A stretch of DNA of 64,000 bases from JARBUG01 sp035628915 (GTDB lineage Bacteria; Bacillota; Sulfobacillia; Symbiobacteriales; Symbiobacteriaceae): positions 83,342-147,341 of the forward strand of contig DASPIW010000033.1 in assembly GCA_035628915.1 (NCBI GenBank). Direction: 5' to 3'. The first letter of the stretch is position 1, and the number at the start of each line of letters is the position of its first letter. Below the pieces are notes generated by a model. That model saw only the letters and a program-made list of their open reading frames with translations. It was not told the origin of the DNA and did not search any database. The position numbers and the translations under genes are program-made. Below are positions 28,001 through 36,055 of the stretch, piece after piece.

Positions 28001-28952
28001 CATGTACCTGAGCATCAATGACGTGCCGCTGGGCGATGTACAGTGCACGACAGGCAGCGGCAGCTTCACTTGCACCGGCGTTGAGCTTGACGCAGCGGAA
28101 CTGGAGGGCAGCGCGGTTCTGGTCGCCAACGACGGCTGGTTCTTCAGGAGCAGCACCGGGCAGACGGCCGAAGAGGACGAGGACCTCTCCAACAATGTAG
28201 TCAAGCCCATGGGTTACATCAGCCACGGTGTGGTGAGCTTCGGGACCGACAGTAAGGGCAAACTGACGGCCTCGCTTACCCTGTATGGCAAGAACCTTAA
28301 CCAGGGCAGGATCACCCTCTCCAAGCTCTCCTTCTTCGGTGACGAAACCATGAAGCTAAGCTCTTCCACTACGACAACCGTTACTCCCAGCTCCGCCACA
28401 TCTGTTACAATTTCGGTTCCCAACACCGCCCCATCCGGGACCGACAGTGTGGCCAAGCGGCTCCAGGATCGGACGGGCCCTGAGATCACCCTGGACGCCG
28501 CCACTGGCTGGCTGAACAGCAGCGGCTACACCACTGGAGAAATCCTGTCCATTCCTGTCTACGCCAAGGTCAGCATCACCCGAGTCACTTACGACCCCGA
28601 CACGGACACTTTCACCTTCCTCAGCCCGGGCGGACTGGAGAACGGTACCGTAAACCTCGAGGGTTTCGTAGTGAAGAACCGTAGCGGGGAAGTGCTGTTC
28701 GCACTGGATAGCACGGACCAAGTGGTGAACGGCAATACGCTCACAGACGACCGTGAGTTCCAGATCAAGCTTCATGCGAACCACGCCAAGCTGATTGAAG
28801 GCGATGCCGACGCTGATATTCCCAGCCAGCGCGGCAAAGTCTTCCTCTCCAGCAAGACCAATGACCTGGAGGACGAAGTCTACTGGTTGCAGACGGAGGA
28901 CGGCTGGTACGCCTCAGAACTACAGCACGGAACGTACAAGATCACCTGGTAA
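25023..28952 (+). CDS. Giant SLH/Ig-like S-layer protein, copy 2
   Basis: 1309 residues, a tandem paralogue of the preceding gene. GTG at 25023 is preferred (GAAGGAGG upstream, signal peptide WISSLLVVLLLVLSVAPVSA right after), although an ATG at 24996 is possible. SLH domains cover about residues 30-185, followed by Ig-like modules (VTVSGTVTDKSPVTVTVNG; IASIEVTGPDTVEAGKSVQLNVVAKDASG) and a long beta-rich C-terminal region matching copy 1 in order (NDEKPGSPGIIGIAGDS against RDEKLSAPSIAAIRGSS). It is more acidic in the middle (DDEGESDESSSS). Surface-layer structural role; an alternative or minor S-layer protein is likely given the third copy at 31-34 kb. Confidence 0.9.
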   Translation: MHRGTKTWISSLLVVLLLVLSVAPVSAAPSPLSSDEAIQLLKSINLVRGDQSGDLRLGDTITRAEAATVFVRALGHESYAEMVKDAVPFEDTKGHWAAGYVTLAQRLKLMNGRSTTHFEPDAKITNAEVLTVVLRMVDREPAGPWNAEAIMEAAAQLGLAPEGMGSMLANLDAVRGVVFQALASAIFAIPTADGKTIAQKTLDGDAPSLELTVPGSALEEQVTVSGTVTDKSPVTVTVNGQVAEVSGNKFSTTIMVPFGTTTVTAVAKDAAGNTTTKTATVVRGGQIASIEVTGPDTVEAGKSVQLNVVAKDASGLTVPSSGVTATVPAGFGSYKSASGTFTAGANAGDAQLVFTSGSVTEEFTIKVLGKANEATALRIRSINNGKAASLNKSTKVEVEVVDAEGNLVTYDQGRTVTLTASGLSGVMVTDTTVQTVAGVATFSVLSSTAGSASFSVASTGLPGTSQSVVFSTNTRIVLTATPEAEAADGVSQSVIRAYLQDEDGDAVVNSTNEDILISLSTNSDDSRIVSSGLIIRKGTSNSGATTGSLVPGFVTEKVTVSGKVTSSHTFTVVPVSVSFTKEEIGPAAKLVLEGGGATYNPATSGPVTLRVRVTDADDNLVDEGSYGFQVEVRTSNEEAQIDGLPEDLTLTLGDGTDLVPVVGAEDAIVARTNNGLAELTLDYNKSGRVYLKLVTVEAKEEAYDDEGESDESSSSRSLDVDDERYVAYAGTPVAIELTVDLPGAKLVDQPIGVLPANGSAQAKIKAHLVDTAGGRIMEINKGSATLTKVDGAGTRRTGDDDDRVGFDDGVAEFSISATRTVDIDEWQVSVNPPTTGTLWPAIANQTITIVTNDEKPGSPGIIGIAGDSAYPNRVLVNDTYMEISFTDVSGYGYVKVYRSGSSTAIWTSEVLDFSETTYVRVPKEKLPSTSEQYQIVVNNGDSDSSKSLAWPTDGSDVVNETALEVDITSVQYDAEDTKLYVKASGISSGTINPMYLSINDVPLGDVQCTTGSGSFTCTGVELDAAELEGSAVLVANDGWFFRSSTGQTAEEDEDLSNNVVKPMGYISHGVVSFGTDSKGKLTASLTLYGKNLNQGRITLSKLSFFGDETMKLSSSTTTTVTPSSATSVTISVPNTAPSGTDSVAKRLQDRTGPEITLDAATGWLNSSGYTTGEILSIPVYAKVSITRVTYDPDTDTFTFLSPGGLENGTVNLEGFVVKNRSGEVLFALDSTDQVVNGNTLTDDREFQIKLHANHAKLIEGDADADIPSQRGKVFLSSKTNDLEDEVYWLQTEDGWYASELQHGTYKITW

Positions 28953-28963
28953 ATGCCTCGCCA

Positions 28964-29001
28964 AAAGGACCTGGGTCCCCCTCAGGGGGCGCGGGTCCTT
29001 T
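28964..29001 (+). terminator. Terminator after giant SLH gene 2
   Basis: An 8-bp outer stem (28964-28971 with 28994-29001) with a GC-rich inner hairpin, just after the stop. The 177 bases from here to the palindrome at 29179 hold only a small hairpin near 29146-29174 and no gene that I can see. Confidence 0.7.
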
Positions 29002-29178
29002 GCGCTGTGGGTGCGGGCACTTCCCGGCGGCGACAGGCAAGCGGCCTACTGCGGTCACAGCGAGGTCAAGCGGATCGTCCACTCGAGCGGCCTTCCTTAG
29101 ACACCTTGCCAAAGCCGATATCAATTCCTGTCAACGATAAGTCCTCACCGTCAGCAACGCGTCTGCTGAGGGCGTTTT

Positions 29179-29230
29179 GTAAGCAGCCTGAAGCCCCCCT
29201 ACCGAAGTAGGGGGGCTTCAGGCTGCTTAC
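29179..29230. repeat. Perfect 52-base palindrome at the left end of the insertion element
   Basis: Two perfect 24-base arms (29179-29202 and 29207-29230) around a CGAA loop. The core (AGCCCCCCTAC...GTAGGGGGGCT) is a hairpin also found at the right end of the element (30819-30848). The outer 13 bases on each side are copies of the element's terminal repeat (TCAGGCTGCTTAC and its reverse complement). A second, inverted element end therefore seems to abut the same target hairpin. Confidence 0.85.
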
Positions 29231-29291
29231 AAAGGTCGCGACCTAGTCGCGGCCTTTAATATTTCATGCTACAAGGGTAATAACTAGCGCG

Positions 29292-30680
29292 TTGGAGTTG
29301 GTCGGTGTGATTCGAAACGCTACGGAGTCCCAAGCTCAGCTGGAAATGGTGGCTGTTGAGCATTTGGTTCCTGCTGACCACCTGCTGCGGAAGGTGCAAA
29401 AGCATGTGGACTTCGGCTTCATCCTGGACAGGGTAGAGAAGCTGTATTGCTTGGACAACGGGCGTCCCGCCCGCCATCCAGTTCTGTTGTTCAAGATGCT
29501 GTTCATCGGCTATTTATACGGGATCCGGTCGGAGCGGCGCCTTGTGCAGGAGGTGGCCGTCAACGTCGCGTACCGCTGGTTCCTTGGGATGAAACTAACG
29601 GATCCGGTGCCGAGTGCAGCGACGATTTGGCAGAACCGCCGGCGGCGGTGGAAAGACAGCCAGCTGTGCCAGGAGATCTTTGACGAGATCGTCCGACAGT
29701 GCATGAAGCATGGCCTGGTGGATGGTGAGGTTCTCTACTCAGACGGGACGCAGATCAAGGCCAACGCCGCCAAAAAACGGTTCGTGAACGAGGAAGTTGC
29801 GGTCAGCACCAAGGAGTACATGGACGAGCTGGAGTCAGCCATAAACGCCGACCGGGAGAAATTCGGAAAAAAGCCCTTGAAGGGCGAGAAGGAGGTGAAG
29901 CAGGAAACCCATGAGGTCAAGCGCAACCTCACCGACCCCGACGCCGGGTACTCCACCAATCGGGACGGGACCGAGGTTGTTGGTTACAGGGAACACCGGA
30001 CTACGGATGGCAAGCACAACATCGTGGTAGATGTCCACGTCACGGCTGGCAATGTCAACGATTCAGTGCCCTACACTGGCCGTCTGGAGCGCATGGCGAA
30101 CGTGTTTGGATTTCAAATTCAGGTGGTCGCCCTGGATGCCGGGTATCTGAACGCCTGGACCAGTCACTATTTGACGGAACACGGGATCATTGCGGTCATC
30201 GCTCATCGCCGGTTTCAGTCGGTCAAGGGCATGATGCCCAAGGCCAGATTCACCTACGACGCCACCGAAAACGTCTACCACTGCCCCGGCAATCAGGAGC
30301 TGACCTACCGGACGACGAACCATGAAGGGTACCGTGAATACCGATCCGATCCCGAACGCTGCAAGTCCTGTCTGCTACTGCCCTACTGCACTCGTTCGAA
30401 AACCTGCGTCAAGACCATCACCCGCCACGTGTGGGAGGACGACTGGGAGCAGATTCGAGCCAATCGTCTGTCCATCTTCGGCAGGATCATGTACGCCTTC
30501 CGCAAAGAGACGATTGAGCGGAGCTTCGCGGACGCCAAGGAGTTACACGGCATGCGCTACGCCCGCATGCGCGGGCTAGCCCGGGTCCGGGAGCAGTGCC
30601 TGATGACCGCAACTGCACAGAACATCAAGAAGCTGGCCACAGTAATGGACCGGCGGTCTCAGCGCGCCCAAGCGGCGTGA
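29292..30680 (+). CDS. IS1182-family transposase
   Basis: A full-length 462-residue DDE transposase. The N-terminal DUF772-like region (LEMVAVEHLVPADHLLRKVQKHVDFGFI, then GRPARHPVLLFKMLFIGYLYGIRSER) is followed by the catalytic core with candidate acidic residues in YSDGTQIKANA, VVALDAGYL and KETIERSFADAKELHGMRYARMRG. A Cys-rich insert is typical of the family (CKSCLLLPYC). The start is uncertain: TTG at 29292 or GTG at 29307, the latter with GGAG upstream. No frameshift or stop interrupts it. Confidence 0.93.
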   Translation: MELVGVIRNATESQAQLEMVAVEHLVPADHLLRKVQKHVDFGFILDRVEKLYCLDNGRPARHPVLLFKMLFIGYLYGIRSERRLVQEVAVNVAYRWFLGMKLTDPVPSAATIWQNRRRRWKDSQLCQEIFDEIVRQCMKHGLVDGEVLYSDGTQIKANAAKKRFVNEEVAVSTKEYMDELESAINADREKFGKKPLKGEKEVKQETHEVKRNLTDPDAGYSTNRDGTEVVGYREHRTTDGKHNIVVDVHVTAGNVNDSVPYTGRLERMANVFGFQIQVVALDAGYLNAWTSHYLTEHGIIAVIAHRRFQSVKGMMPKARFTYDATENVYHCPGNQELTYRTTNHEGYREYRSDPERCKSCLLLPYCTRSKTCVKTITRHVWEDDWEQIRANRLSIFGRIMYAFRKETIERSFADAKELHGMRYARMRGLARVREQCLMTATAQNIKKLATVMDRRSQRAQAA

Positions 30681-30773
30681 CGCGGGAAGCGCAGGGCACA
30701 GAACGAACCTCTGAGCAGCCACGTTCGCACTTCCGGTCGCTTCCCCACCCCAAAAGAACAACTAAGCAAGATG

Positions 30774-30805
30774 AAACCCCGTCAGGGCAATTCCTGACGG
30801 GGTTT
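30774..30805 (+). terminator. Terminator hairpin of the transposase gene
   Basis: Inverted repeat AAACCCCGTCAGG / CCTGACGGGGTTT around GCAATT, inside the right end of the element. Confidence 0.75.
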
Positions 30806-30818
30806 GTCAGCAGTCTGA

Positions 30819-30848
30819 GAAGCCCCCCTACCTCGGTAGGGGGGCTTC
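30819..30848. terminator. Hairpin shared by the insertion-element flank and the S-layer gene end
   Basis: A 14-bp perfect stem (30819-30832 with 30835-30848) lying 20 bases beyond the stop of the leftward S-layer gene. It is both the right flank of the insertion element and the probable S-layer terminator. Confidence 0.7.
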
Positions 30849-30867
30849 TGCTACCCTGTCAAGTTAC

Positions 30868-33800
30868 TTACTTGAGGGTGATGTCCGTGGCATCGCCCAG
30901 GGCGGCGCCAGTGGGGGCGCCGTCGGCGTCAGCCTCGTAGACCGTGAGGGAGATCTCGGAGTCAGCTGCGATGTCTTCAACAAACAGGCGGAACTTGGCG
31001 GTGGTCCGGCCAGCCTTGACCAGGATGCCCTCGCCCGCGCCCGACACATCCGTACCGTCCTCGTCCTCGACCCGGTCAGCACCGGTGATGACGACAACGT
31101 AGGACTTGGAGGTGCTGGTGATCAGGTTGCCGAACTCGTCGGTCAGCTGGACGGTGAGCAGATCGCTTTCCTTGTCCTCGGGGATGTCCAGACCAGAGGT
31201 GGTCTTCTGGGCCACAGTGGCGCTAGCCACATCGCCAGCCTTGACGCTGATGGACTTGGAGCCCTGGACGGTGTCGGCGATGTTCTTCACCTTAACGGTC
31301 AGGGTCAGCGTCTCAGCGTCCTCGGCGTAGAACTCGGTGGACACGAAGACACCGTCTTCGTCGCCGGCGGAGAAGGTAACGTTCTGGCCGCTGCTGCCGA
31401 GATCCAGATCATCGTTGCTGTCGGACAGGCTGAAGCCGTATTCAGCCAGGAAGTCGTCGTTGTCGACGGCACGGCCGTAGTTGTCCTCAACGGTGACCTT
31501 CAGGTAGAAGTCGGTGCCGGCAGCAATGGTAGAAGTGTTGGTGCCATTCGTCCGCTTGGCTTCAACCTTCACGCTGGCCGGGATGGTGCTAACAGCACCG
31601 AGGGTGACCGAGTCGTAAGCCTTGGTGCCGTTGTCAAACGCAGTGCCGTCGGCGAGCTCCAGGCCCTCTTCATCGGTAGAGATGGTGATCTCTGCCTCGT
31701 CGATATAGGTGGCCAGGCCGACCGTGGCATTAGCGGCGCCGTTCACGTCGGTCTCGACGGTGACGGCTTCGTCATCACCATTGATCTCGATGCCGTCGAA
31801 GTCAGCGGTGTCGAATTCGACCTCGAGACCCGCCTTAGCAACCTTGTTGCCGAAGGCGTCGTACAGCTGAGCGGTGACGGTAGCAGTGGCGTCTTCCTTC
31901 TGGAGGTAGTTCAGGACGCCCTTGGTCAGACCGACATAGGCAGCCTCATCGGCGACCACAGACAGGCTGAGCTCAGCGCTGTCCTTCAGGTCGTAGTCAT
32001 CGTCGGAGTCGCCGTCCTCGGCAACCAGCTTGAAGCTATCAACATGCTGGCCGACAAGAGCGAACTTGGCAACGCCGTCGACGACGGAAACGTCGAACTC
32101 GTCCTCTTCGTCTTCCAGATCCGCGAAGACTTCGAGGTCAGCATCGGTAGCAACGTAGAGCAGCTCAGGCTTGTCCACGCCGTCGAGGGTGATCGTAACG
32201 GTGGTGTCGTACAGGGTCGGCACGCCGTTCTCATCGACAACCTTCACGGTGTAGGTGACCTTCTCGACGTCGTCATCTTCGACGTCTTCTTCAACATCGG
32301 TGAAGTCAGCGGTGACTTCGGCCTTGTTGTCCTTGGCGGTCAGGGTGATGGCTTCCGGATTCTTGGGCATAGCCATCTTCAGGGTGTCCTTGCCAGCGGT
32401 CATGCCCGGGAAAGCAGCCGTGACGGTGACAGTGCCCTCGTCACCCTTCTGCTCGGCGTACAGGTCGTACTCGTTGTCGCCACCGGCAGTGATGGTGAGG
32501 GTGTCGGACTTGGTGTCGTCGCCTTCCTCGAGGGTGGCGTCACCGGTAACGGTGACTTCGATCTCCCAGGCGCCGTCGAGCATATCCTCGCCATCCTGGT
32601 CGAGGACGGTGATGGTGAACGGAGCAGAGAGCAGGTCGCCTTCGTCATCAATGTCGGAAACCAGGTAGTCAGGAGCGTCGACTTCGATGCTGGTCGCGAC
32701 CTGGGCCTCAACGGCGACGGTGTCGGTATATTCCTCGTCGTCGCTGTCGATCGCATCATCCTCAGTGTCGTCATACTGAGCGTAGATGTCGACCTCGCTG
32801 TCGGCATAGCCCTCAGGCACTGTGACCGTAAAGGTTGCCACGCCGTCCTCAGCAGCCTTGGTTTCGTCAGCGCCAAAAGCGGTCAGCTTGATGTTGCCGT
32901 CGAAGTCGAGGACAGCGTTGCCCTTCGAGTCGACAGCGGTAACGGTGACATCATACTCGGTCGCATCGTTAGCGATCATGTTGGCAGGAGCATTAACGAC
33001 CAACTTGGAAATGTCGCCGTAGACGCCGACGGTGCCTTCGACAGTCACGCCGTCCTTGGTGGCCGTAACGGTGTACGAACCAGCCTTGGTAGCGATGAAG
33101 ACGCCGGTGTTAGCGTCGAGCAGGGCGTTAGCAGAAGTCTGGGCGAAGGTGACGCCGGAAACGACGTTGCCAGCAGCGTCCTTCGCGACGAGCGTGACGG
33201 ACTTGCCAGGAGCGACGGAAACGGCGGAAGCCTCAACCTTGGCGATGGGGCCGGCGTTGATGGTGACGCTGACTTCCTTCGTCAGTTCGCCAGCCTTCAG
33301 GACCAGCTTGCCAGTGCCAACGGTGGCCTGAGCGGTGAACTTGCCGTCGGCGTAGGTGCCAACAGCGGACTCGCCGGTGACGGCCTGCTCGAGGACGTTG
33401 CCAGCAGCATCCTTAACGACAGGCTTCACCTCAACGGTGCCACCAGCAGCGACGGTGATGTCGCTGGCCTCGATGGAGGCGGCGGTGCCGGCGACGCGGG
33501 TGACCTTCAGGCTCTTCTCAGCCTTGTTGCCAGCCAGGTCGAGGGCGGTGACGGTGATCTCGTAGTCCTTCAGCTCGGGCAGAGCGAACTCGGCGGAGAA
33601 CTTGCCGTCGGCGGCCGGGGTGACCTTGGTGGTGCCGACATAAGTCTCGAGGGCGCCGGTGACGGTGCCGGTGATGGTGAGCTTGCTGTCGATGGTGGTG
33701 GGCTCGACAGCGGCGACGGTCAGCTCAGGAGCGGCGGTGTCGACGTACTGGGTGTAGAACGTCTTGCCGGTGGGCAGCTGATAGCTGAAGAAAGCCCGGT

Positions 33801-34368
33801 CGAAGAGGTAGAACACCAGGCCACGGGTGGCGTTCTCATTCAGCATCGGGGCGATGAGGGCCTTGTCCTCGGCCGTGATGAGGTTCTTCTCAACGGCGAC
33901 ATCGAGGTAGTTGGCCGGCCAGGTCTTGGTGCCGTCAGCCTTGGCGCCGACGAACTTCATCAGGAAGGCCACGGCCTGAGCCGGGGTCAGCTTGGCGTCC
34001 GGCTCGAACGTGCCGTTAGGCATGCCGATGGGATCGCTGCCAGCCTTCTCAACGAGAGCGACGGCCATGGCGATGTTGCCAGAGGCCCAGTGATTGGCGA
34101 TATCCGGGAAGACGGTGGAGCCCTTCAGGAGCTGGGCATCGGCTTCCTTACCAAAGGCCCGGACGATGAGCGTCACGAGCTCGGCGCGGGTGATCTCGCT
34201 GTTCAGAGCGAGGCCATCCGGACGGCCCTGGACGATCTTGAGATCCTGCATCCGCTTACCAGCAGTCTCGCCAGCAGCCGGGGTGTACGCGGCAGAAGCC
34301 GTGGCCACCAGGGAGAGGACGAGGCTAGACGCCACGAGAGCGGACGTCAGCTTCTTCATCAGACCCAT
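30868..34368 (-). CDS. Major S-layer protein candidate (SLH, acidic Ig-like repeats)
   Basis: 1166 residues. ATG at 34368 is preferred: AAGGAGG upstream, then a signal peptide (KKLTSALVASSLVLSLVATASA). SLH domains at about 30-180 (ITRAELVTLIVRAFG, VFPDIANHWASGNIA, KLTPAQAVAFLMKFVG). An Ig-like module of the same kind as in the two giant paralogues follows, and then a long region with very high Asp/Glu content (for example DDTEDDAIDSDDEEY and DVEEDVEDDDVEK), which may bind calcium. Codon choice is strikingly uniform and C-ending, so much so that the opposite strand is open for 787 codons; this and a long untranslated leader suggest very high expression. It is the best candidate for the main S-layer subunit. 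It runs leftward, convergent with the insertion element and giant SLH genes. Confidence 0.9.
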   Translation of the reverse strand: MGLMKKLTSALVASSLVLSLVATASAAYTPAAGETAGKRMQDLKIVQGRPDGLALNSEITRAELVTLIVRAFGKEADAQLLKGSTVFPDIANHWASGNIAMAVALVEKAGSDPIGMPNGTFEPDAKLTPAQAVAFLMKFVGAKADGTKTWPANYLDVAVEKNLITAEDKALIAPMLNENATRGLVFYLFDRAFFSYQLPTGKTFYTQYVDTAAPELTVAAVEPTTIDSKLTITGTVTGALETYVGTTKVTPAADGKFSAEFALPELKDYEITVTALDLAGNKAEKSLKVTRVAGTAASIEASDITVAAGGTVEVKPVVKDAAGNVLEQAVTGESAVGTYADGKFTAQATVGTGKLVLKAGELTKEVSVTINAGPIAKVEASAVSVAPGKSVTLVAKDAAGNVVSGVTFAQTSANALLDANTGVFIATKAGSYTVTATKDGVTVEGTVGVYGDISKLVVNAPANMIANDATEYDVTVTAVDSKGNAVLDFDGNIKLTAFGADETKAAEDGVATFTVTVPEGYADSEVDIYAQYDDTEDDAIDSDDEEYTDTVAVEAQVATSIEVDAPDYLVSDIDDEGDLLSAPFTITVLDQDGEDMLDGAWEIEVTVTGDATLEEGDDTKSDTLTITAGGDNEYDLYAEQKGDEGTVTVTAAFPGMTAGKDTLKMAMPKNPEAITLTAKDNKAEVTADFTDVEEDVEDDDVEKVTYTVKVVDENGVPTLYDTTVTITLDGVDKPELLYVATDADLEVFADLEDEEDEFDVSVVDGVAKFALVGQHVDSFKLVAEDGDSDDDYDLKDSAELSLSVVADEAAYVGLTKGVLNYLQKEDATATVTAQLYDAFGNKVAKAGLEVEFDTADFDGIEINGDDEAVTVETDVNGAANATVGLATYIDEAEITISTDEEGLELADGTAFDNGTKAYDSVTLGAVSTIPASVKVEAKRTNGTNTSTIAAGTDFYLKVTVEDNYGRAVDNDDFLAEYGFSLSDSNDDLDLGSSGQNVTFSAGDEDGVFVSTEFYAEDAETLTLTVKVKNIADTVQGSKSISVKAGDVASATVAQKTTSGLDIPEDKESDLLTVQLTDEFGNLITSTSKSYVVVITGADRVEDEDGTDVSGAGEGILVKAGRTTAKFRLFVEDIAADSEISLTVYEADADGAPTGAALGDATDITLK

Positions 34369-34917
34369 CTGCTTGGTTTCCTCCTTCATAATGGGGGTTT
34401 CCAGTGATACGGGGCCGGGGCAATTTAACCCTCCCCACGAGCGGTGAAACATGGGGAAGACTTATAAACTTGGTTGGAGAAACTTATAGACCTAAAGTAT
34501 CGGGCCAAGAAGAGTCCGGGATCGCTCTACCCTTACCCGGCCTATCGGGGTACTTGGTTTCGACAGGTCTTTTTGCTTGTCCTGCCGTTTGTCTCGCTAA
34601 GTGGTTCGGTACATTCTGGAGTACTTATGGGGGTCCATCCAGCACCGACTGCATTTGTTCGTCACCCGTAGCGTGGTCGACATTGGGTTCGGGGATTTCC
34701 CTTGGAATCCTGCTTCATCTCGGTGCCAGATCCTGCAAAACCCCGTGTGCCGCGCGGCTTGTAGGATCCTGACGTTTTGTACTGACGAACGTGTTGCCGG
34801 ATTTGTTCCCGGTCGGGATGATTTTTCGCAGAAACTTTTTCGGTTTACACGGGTAAATAGACGCCAGAAATCGATTTTGGTTCCCGACCCCCAAAAACTC
34901 CCACAAACACGCAAGAA
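34369..34917 (-). other. Long upstream region of the S-layer gene
   Basis: About 550 bases without a gene. On the minus strand it holds two copies of TATAAGT 22 bases apart (34482-34488 and 34460-34466), about 90-115 bases before the ATG. The upstream copy has TTCTTG 17 bases before it and could be a -10 element. The stretch is A/T-richer than its neighbours, with several A-tracts near 34830-34860. No small ORF with a ribosome site was found. It is probably the promoter and leader of a highly expressed mRNA. Confidence 0.4.
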
Positions 34918-34941
34918 AGCGCCGCCCTAGAGGGCGACGCT
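34918..34941 (-). terminator. Terminator after the NYN gene
   Basis: An 11-bp stem with one mismatch (34918-34928 with 34931-34941), followed on the minus strand by TTTCTTGCG, 50 bases after the NYN-protein stop. Confidence 0.75.
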
Positions 34942-34993
34942 TTGGTCCAGCGCATTCGGAGTTATAGCATAAGAACCATGCTGATGTCAGCAG

Positions 34994-35794
34994 TCATGCG
35001 CTGGCTGTGGACTGCTCCTTTGGCGGGTTGCCGGGGCCAAGCACCCGCTTGACGAGGTCATGCTGGCGGTTGAGACGGCATGCAGTCGTCGGGAACAGTT
35101 CATCCTTGGGGTTCGGCACCTTGTATGTTTCGATCACGCCTTCTGAAATGGCCTGGTTGACCAGTTCATAGGTCTTGCGGTCGACAATGTCGGAACCGGC
35201 CAGCACCCGCAGGAAGTACTTCAGCCCGACGAAGGGTTTGCCGTATTCTGCAGTATCAAGGCGGCGAATCATCATTTCCATGTCGTACATGGCCGGCGGC
35301 AGAATGCCAAGCAGGGCTTCAATGGTCGTGAAGTAGTTGACGAAGGACATGACATCCTTGCTCATGGTCTTTTCCACGGCAACCACATGTACATGCTTAC
35401 CCCGGGCCCGGAGTTTGCGAATCACCTGGATCATGTCCCGGTCGCCGCACACGAGAATGAAAATCTCAATGTCCGGACGGTTATACATGAGTTCCAGGGC
35501 GTCAAGGCTCATTTCGATGTCGGCGGCATTCTTACGGGTGCCGTCCTCGTAGTTCTTGGAAAAGACGTGGCGCGGCTCGACGCTCCGCCGCTGAAGTTCG
35601 GACAACAAGCCCCGGAACTCCTCGTGGTCGAAGTCGGCGTACGCCTGCATGAGACATACCGGTCCGCCTTCGTGTTTTTGTTCCCCCAACTCCCTGAGGC
35701 TGTTGATTAGCTTCTCGGTGTCCGGCACCGTTCCGTACTGTTGCTTCATGCTCCAGTAGATATTCTCGTAATCCATAAAGATGACGGTGTTCAA
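34994..35794 (-). CDS. NYN-domain (LabA/DUF88-type) putative ribonuclease
   Basis: A 266-residue protein with an N-terminal NYN domain, a PIN-like nuclease fold expected to cut RNA with metal ions. Acidic residues of the active site are seen in FMDYEN, NAADIEMSLDAL and CGDRDMIQ. A C-terminal part of about 90 residues (GKPFVGLKYFLRVLAGSDIVDRKTYEL...) looks like a winged-helix or OST-HTH-type module. The frame is open to 35854, but the TTG at 35794 with AAAGGAGG seven bases upstream is the better start. It is monocistronic, with its own terminator; the target RNA is unknown. Confidence 0.87.
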   Translation of the reverse strand: MNTVIFMDYENIYWSMKQQYGTVPDTEKLINSLRELGEQKHEGGPVCLMQAYADFDHEEFRGLLSELQRRSVEPRHVFSKNYEDGTRKNAADIEMSLDALELMYNRPDIEIFILVCGDRDMIQVIRKLRARGKHVHVVAVEKTMSKDVMSFVNYFTTIEALLGILPPAMYDMEMMIRRLDTAEYGKPFVGLKYFLRVLAGSDIVDRKTYELVNQAISEGVIETYKVPNPKDELFPTTACRLNRQHDLVKRVLGPGNPPKEQSTASA

Positions 35795-36014
35795 CAGGGT
35801 CCCTCCTTTATTACTGGTCCTCCCCCGGCGGGAATCTGCGTCTATCTTTTGCATTCACGCAGCCGTTCCATACCTCGGCTCGTTGTTAGCATACGTTCTG
35901 CAGGCTTGTGATGCTCCTCCCCCAGGCGTCCTTTAACGATACAGCTTTATTGTTAGCCATTTTACGTAGAAAATCCTGCCAGTACGGACTACCTTGCCGC
36001 AAATTTGGAAAAAA

Positions 36015-36048
36015 AGTGGAGTCAGCCCACCGCTTGGCTGACTCCACT
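36015..36048 (-). terminator. Terminator after the YwgA-like gene
   Basis: A perfect 13-bp stem (36015-36027 with 36036-36048), followed on the minus strand by a run of six Ts. Confidence 0.85.
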
Positions 36049-36055
36049 CTGCTAT

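Larger units (their letters stand above)
29218..30818 (+). mobile_element. IS1182-type insertion sequence
   Basis: About 1.6 kb. The ends are imperfect inverted repeats: TCAGGCTGCTTACAAA at 29218 and its partner TTTGTCAGCAGTCTGA ending at 30818. Both flanks carry a near-identical terminator-like hairpin of 26 bases (29192-29217 and 30821-30846, differing only in the loop). This suggests insertion into, and duplication of, a palindromic target, as described for some members of this family. The element separates the tandem giant SLH genes from the convergent acidic S-layer gene. The transposase is intact, so it may be a recent arrival. Confidence 0.8.

Noticed and set aside
32044..34407. A 787-codon open frame antisense to the acidic S-layer gene
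   Set aside because: It exists because the S-layer gene uses a narrow set of C-ending codons; the translation is low-complexity, has no ribosome site and no domain.
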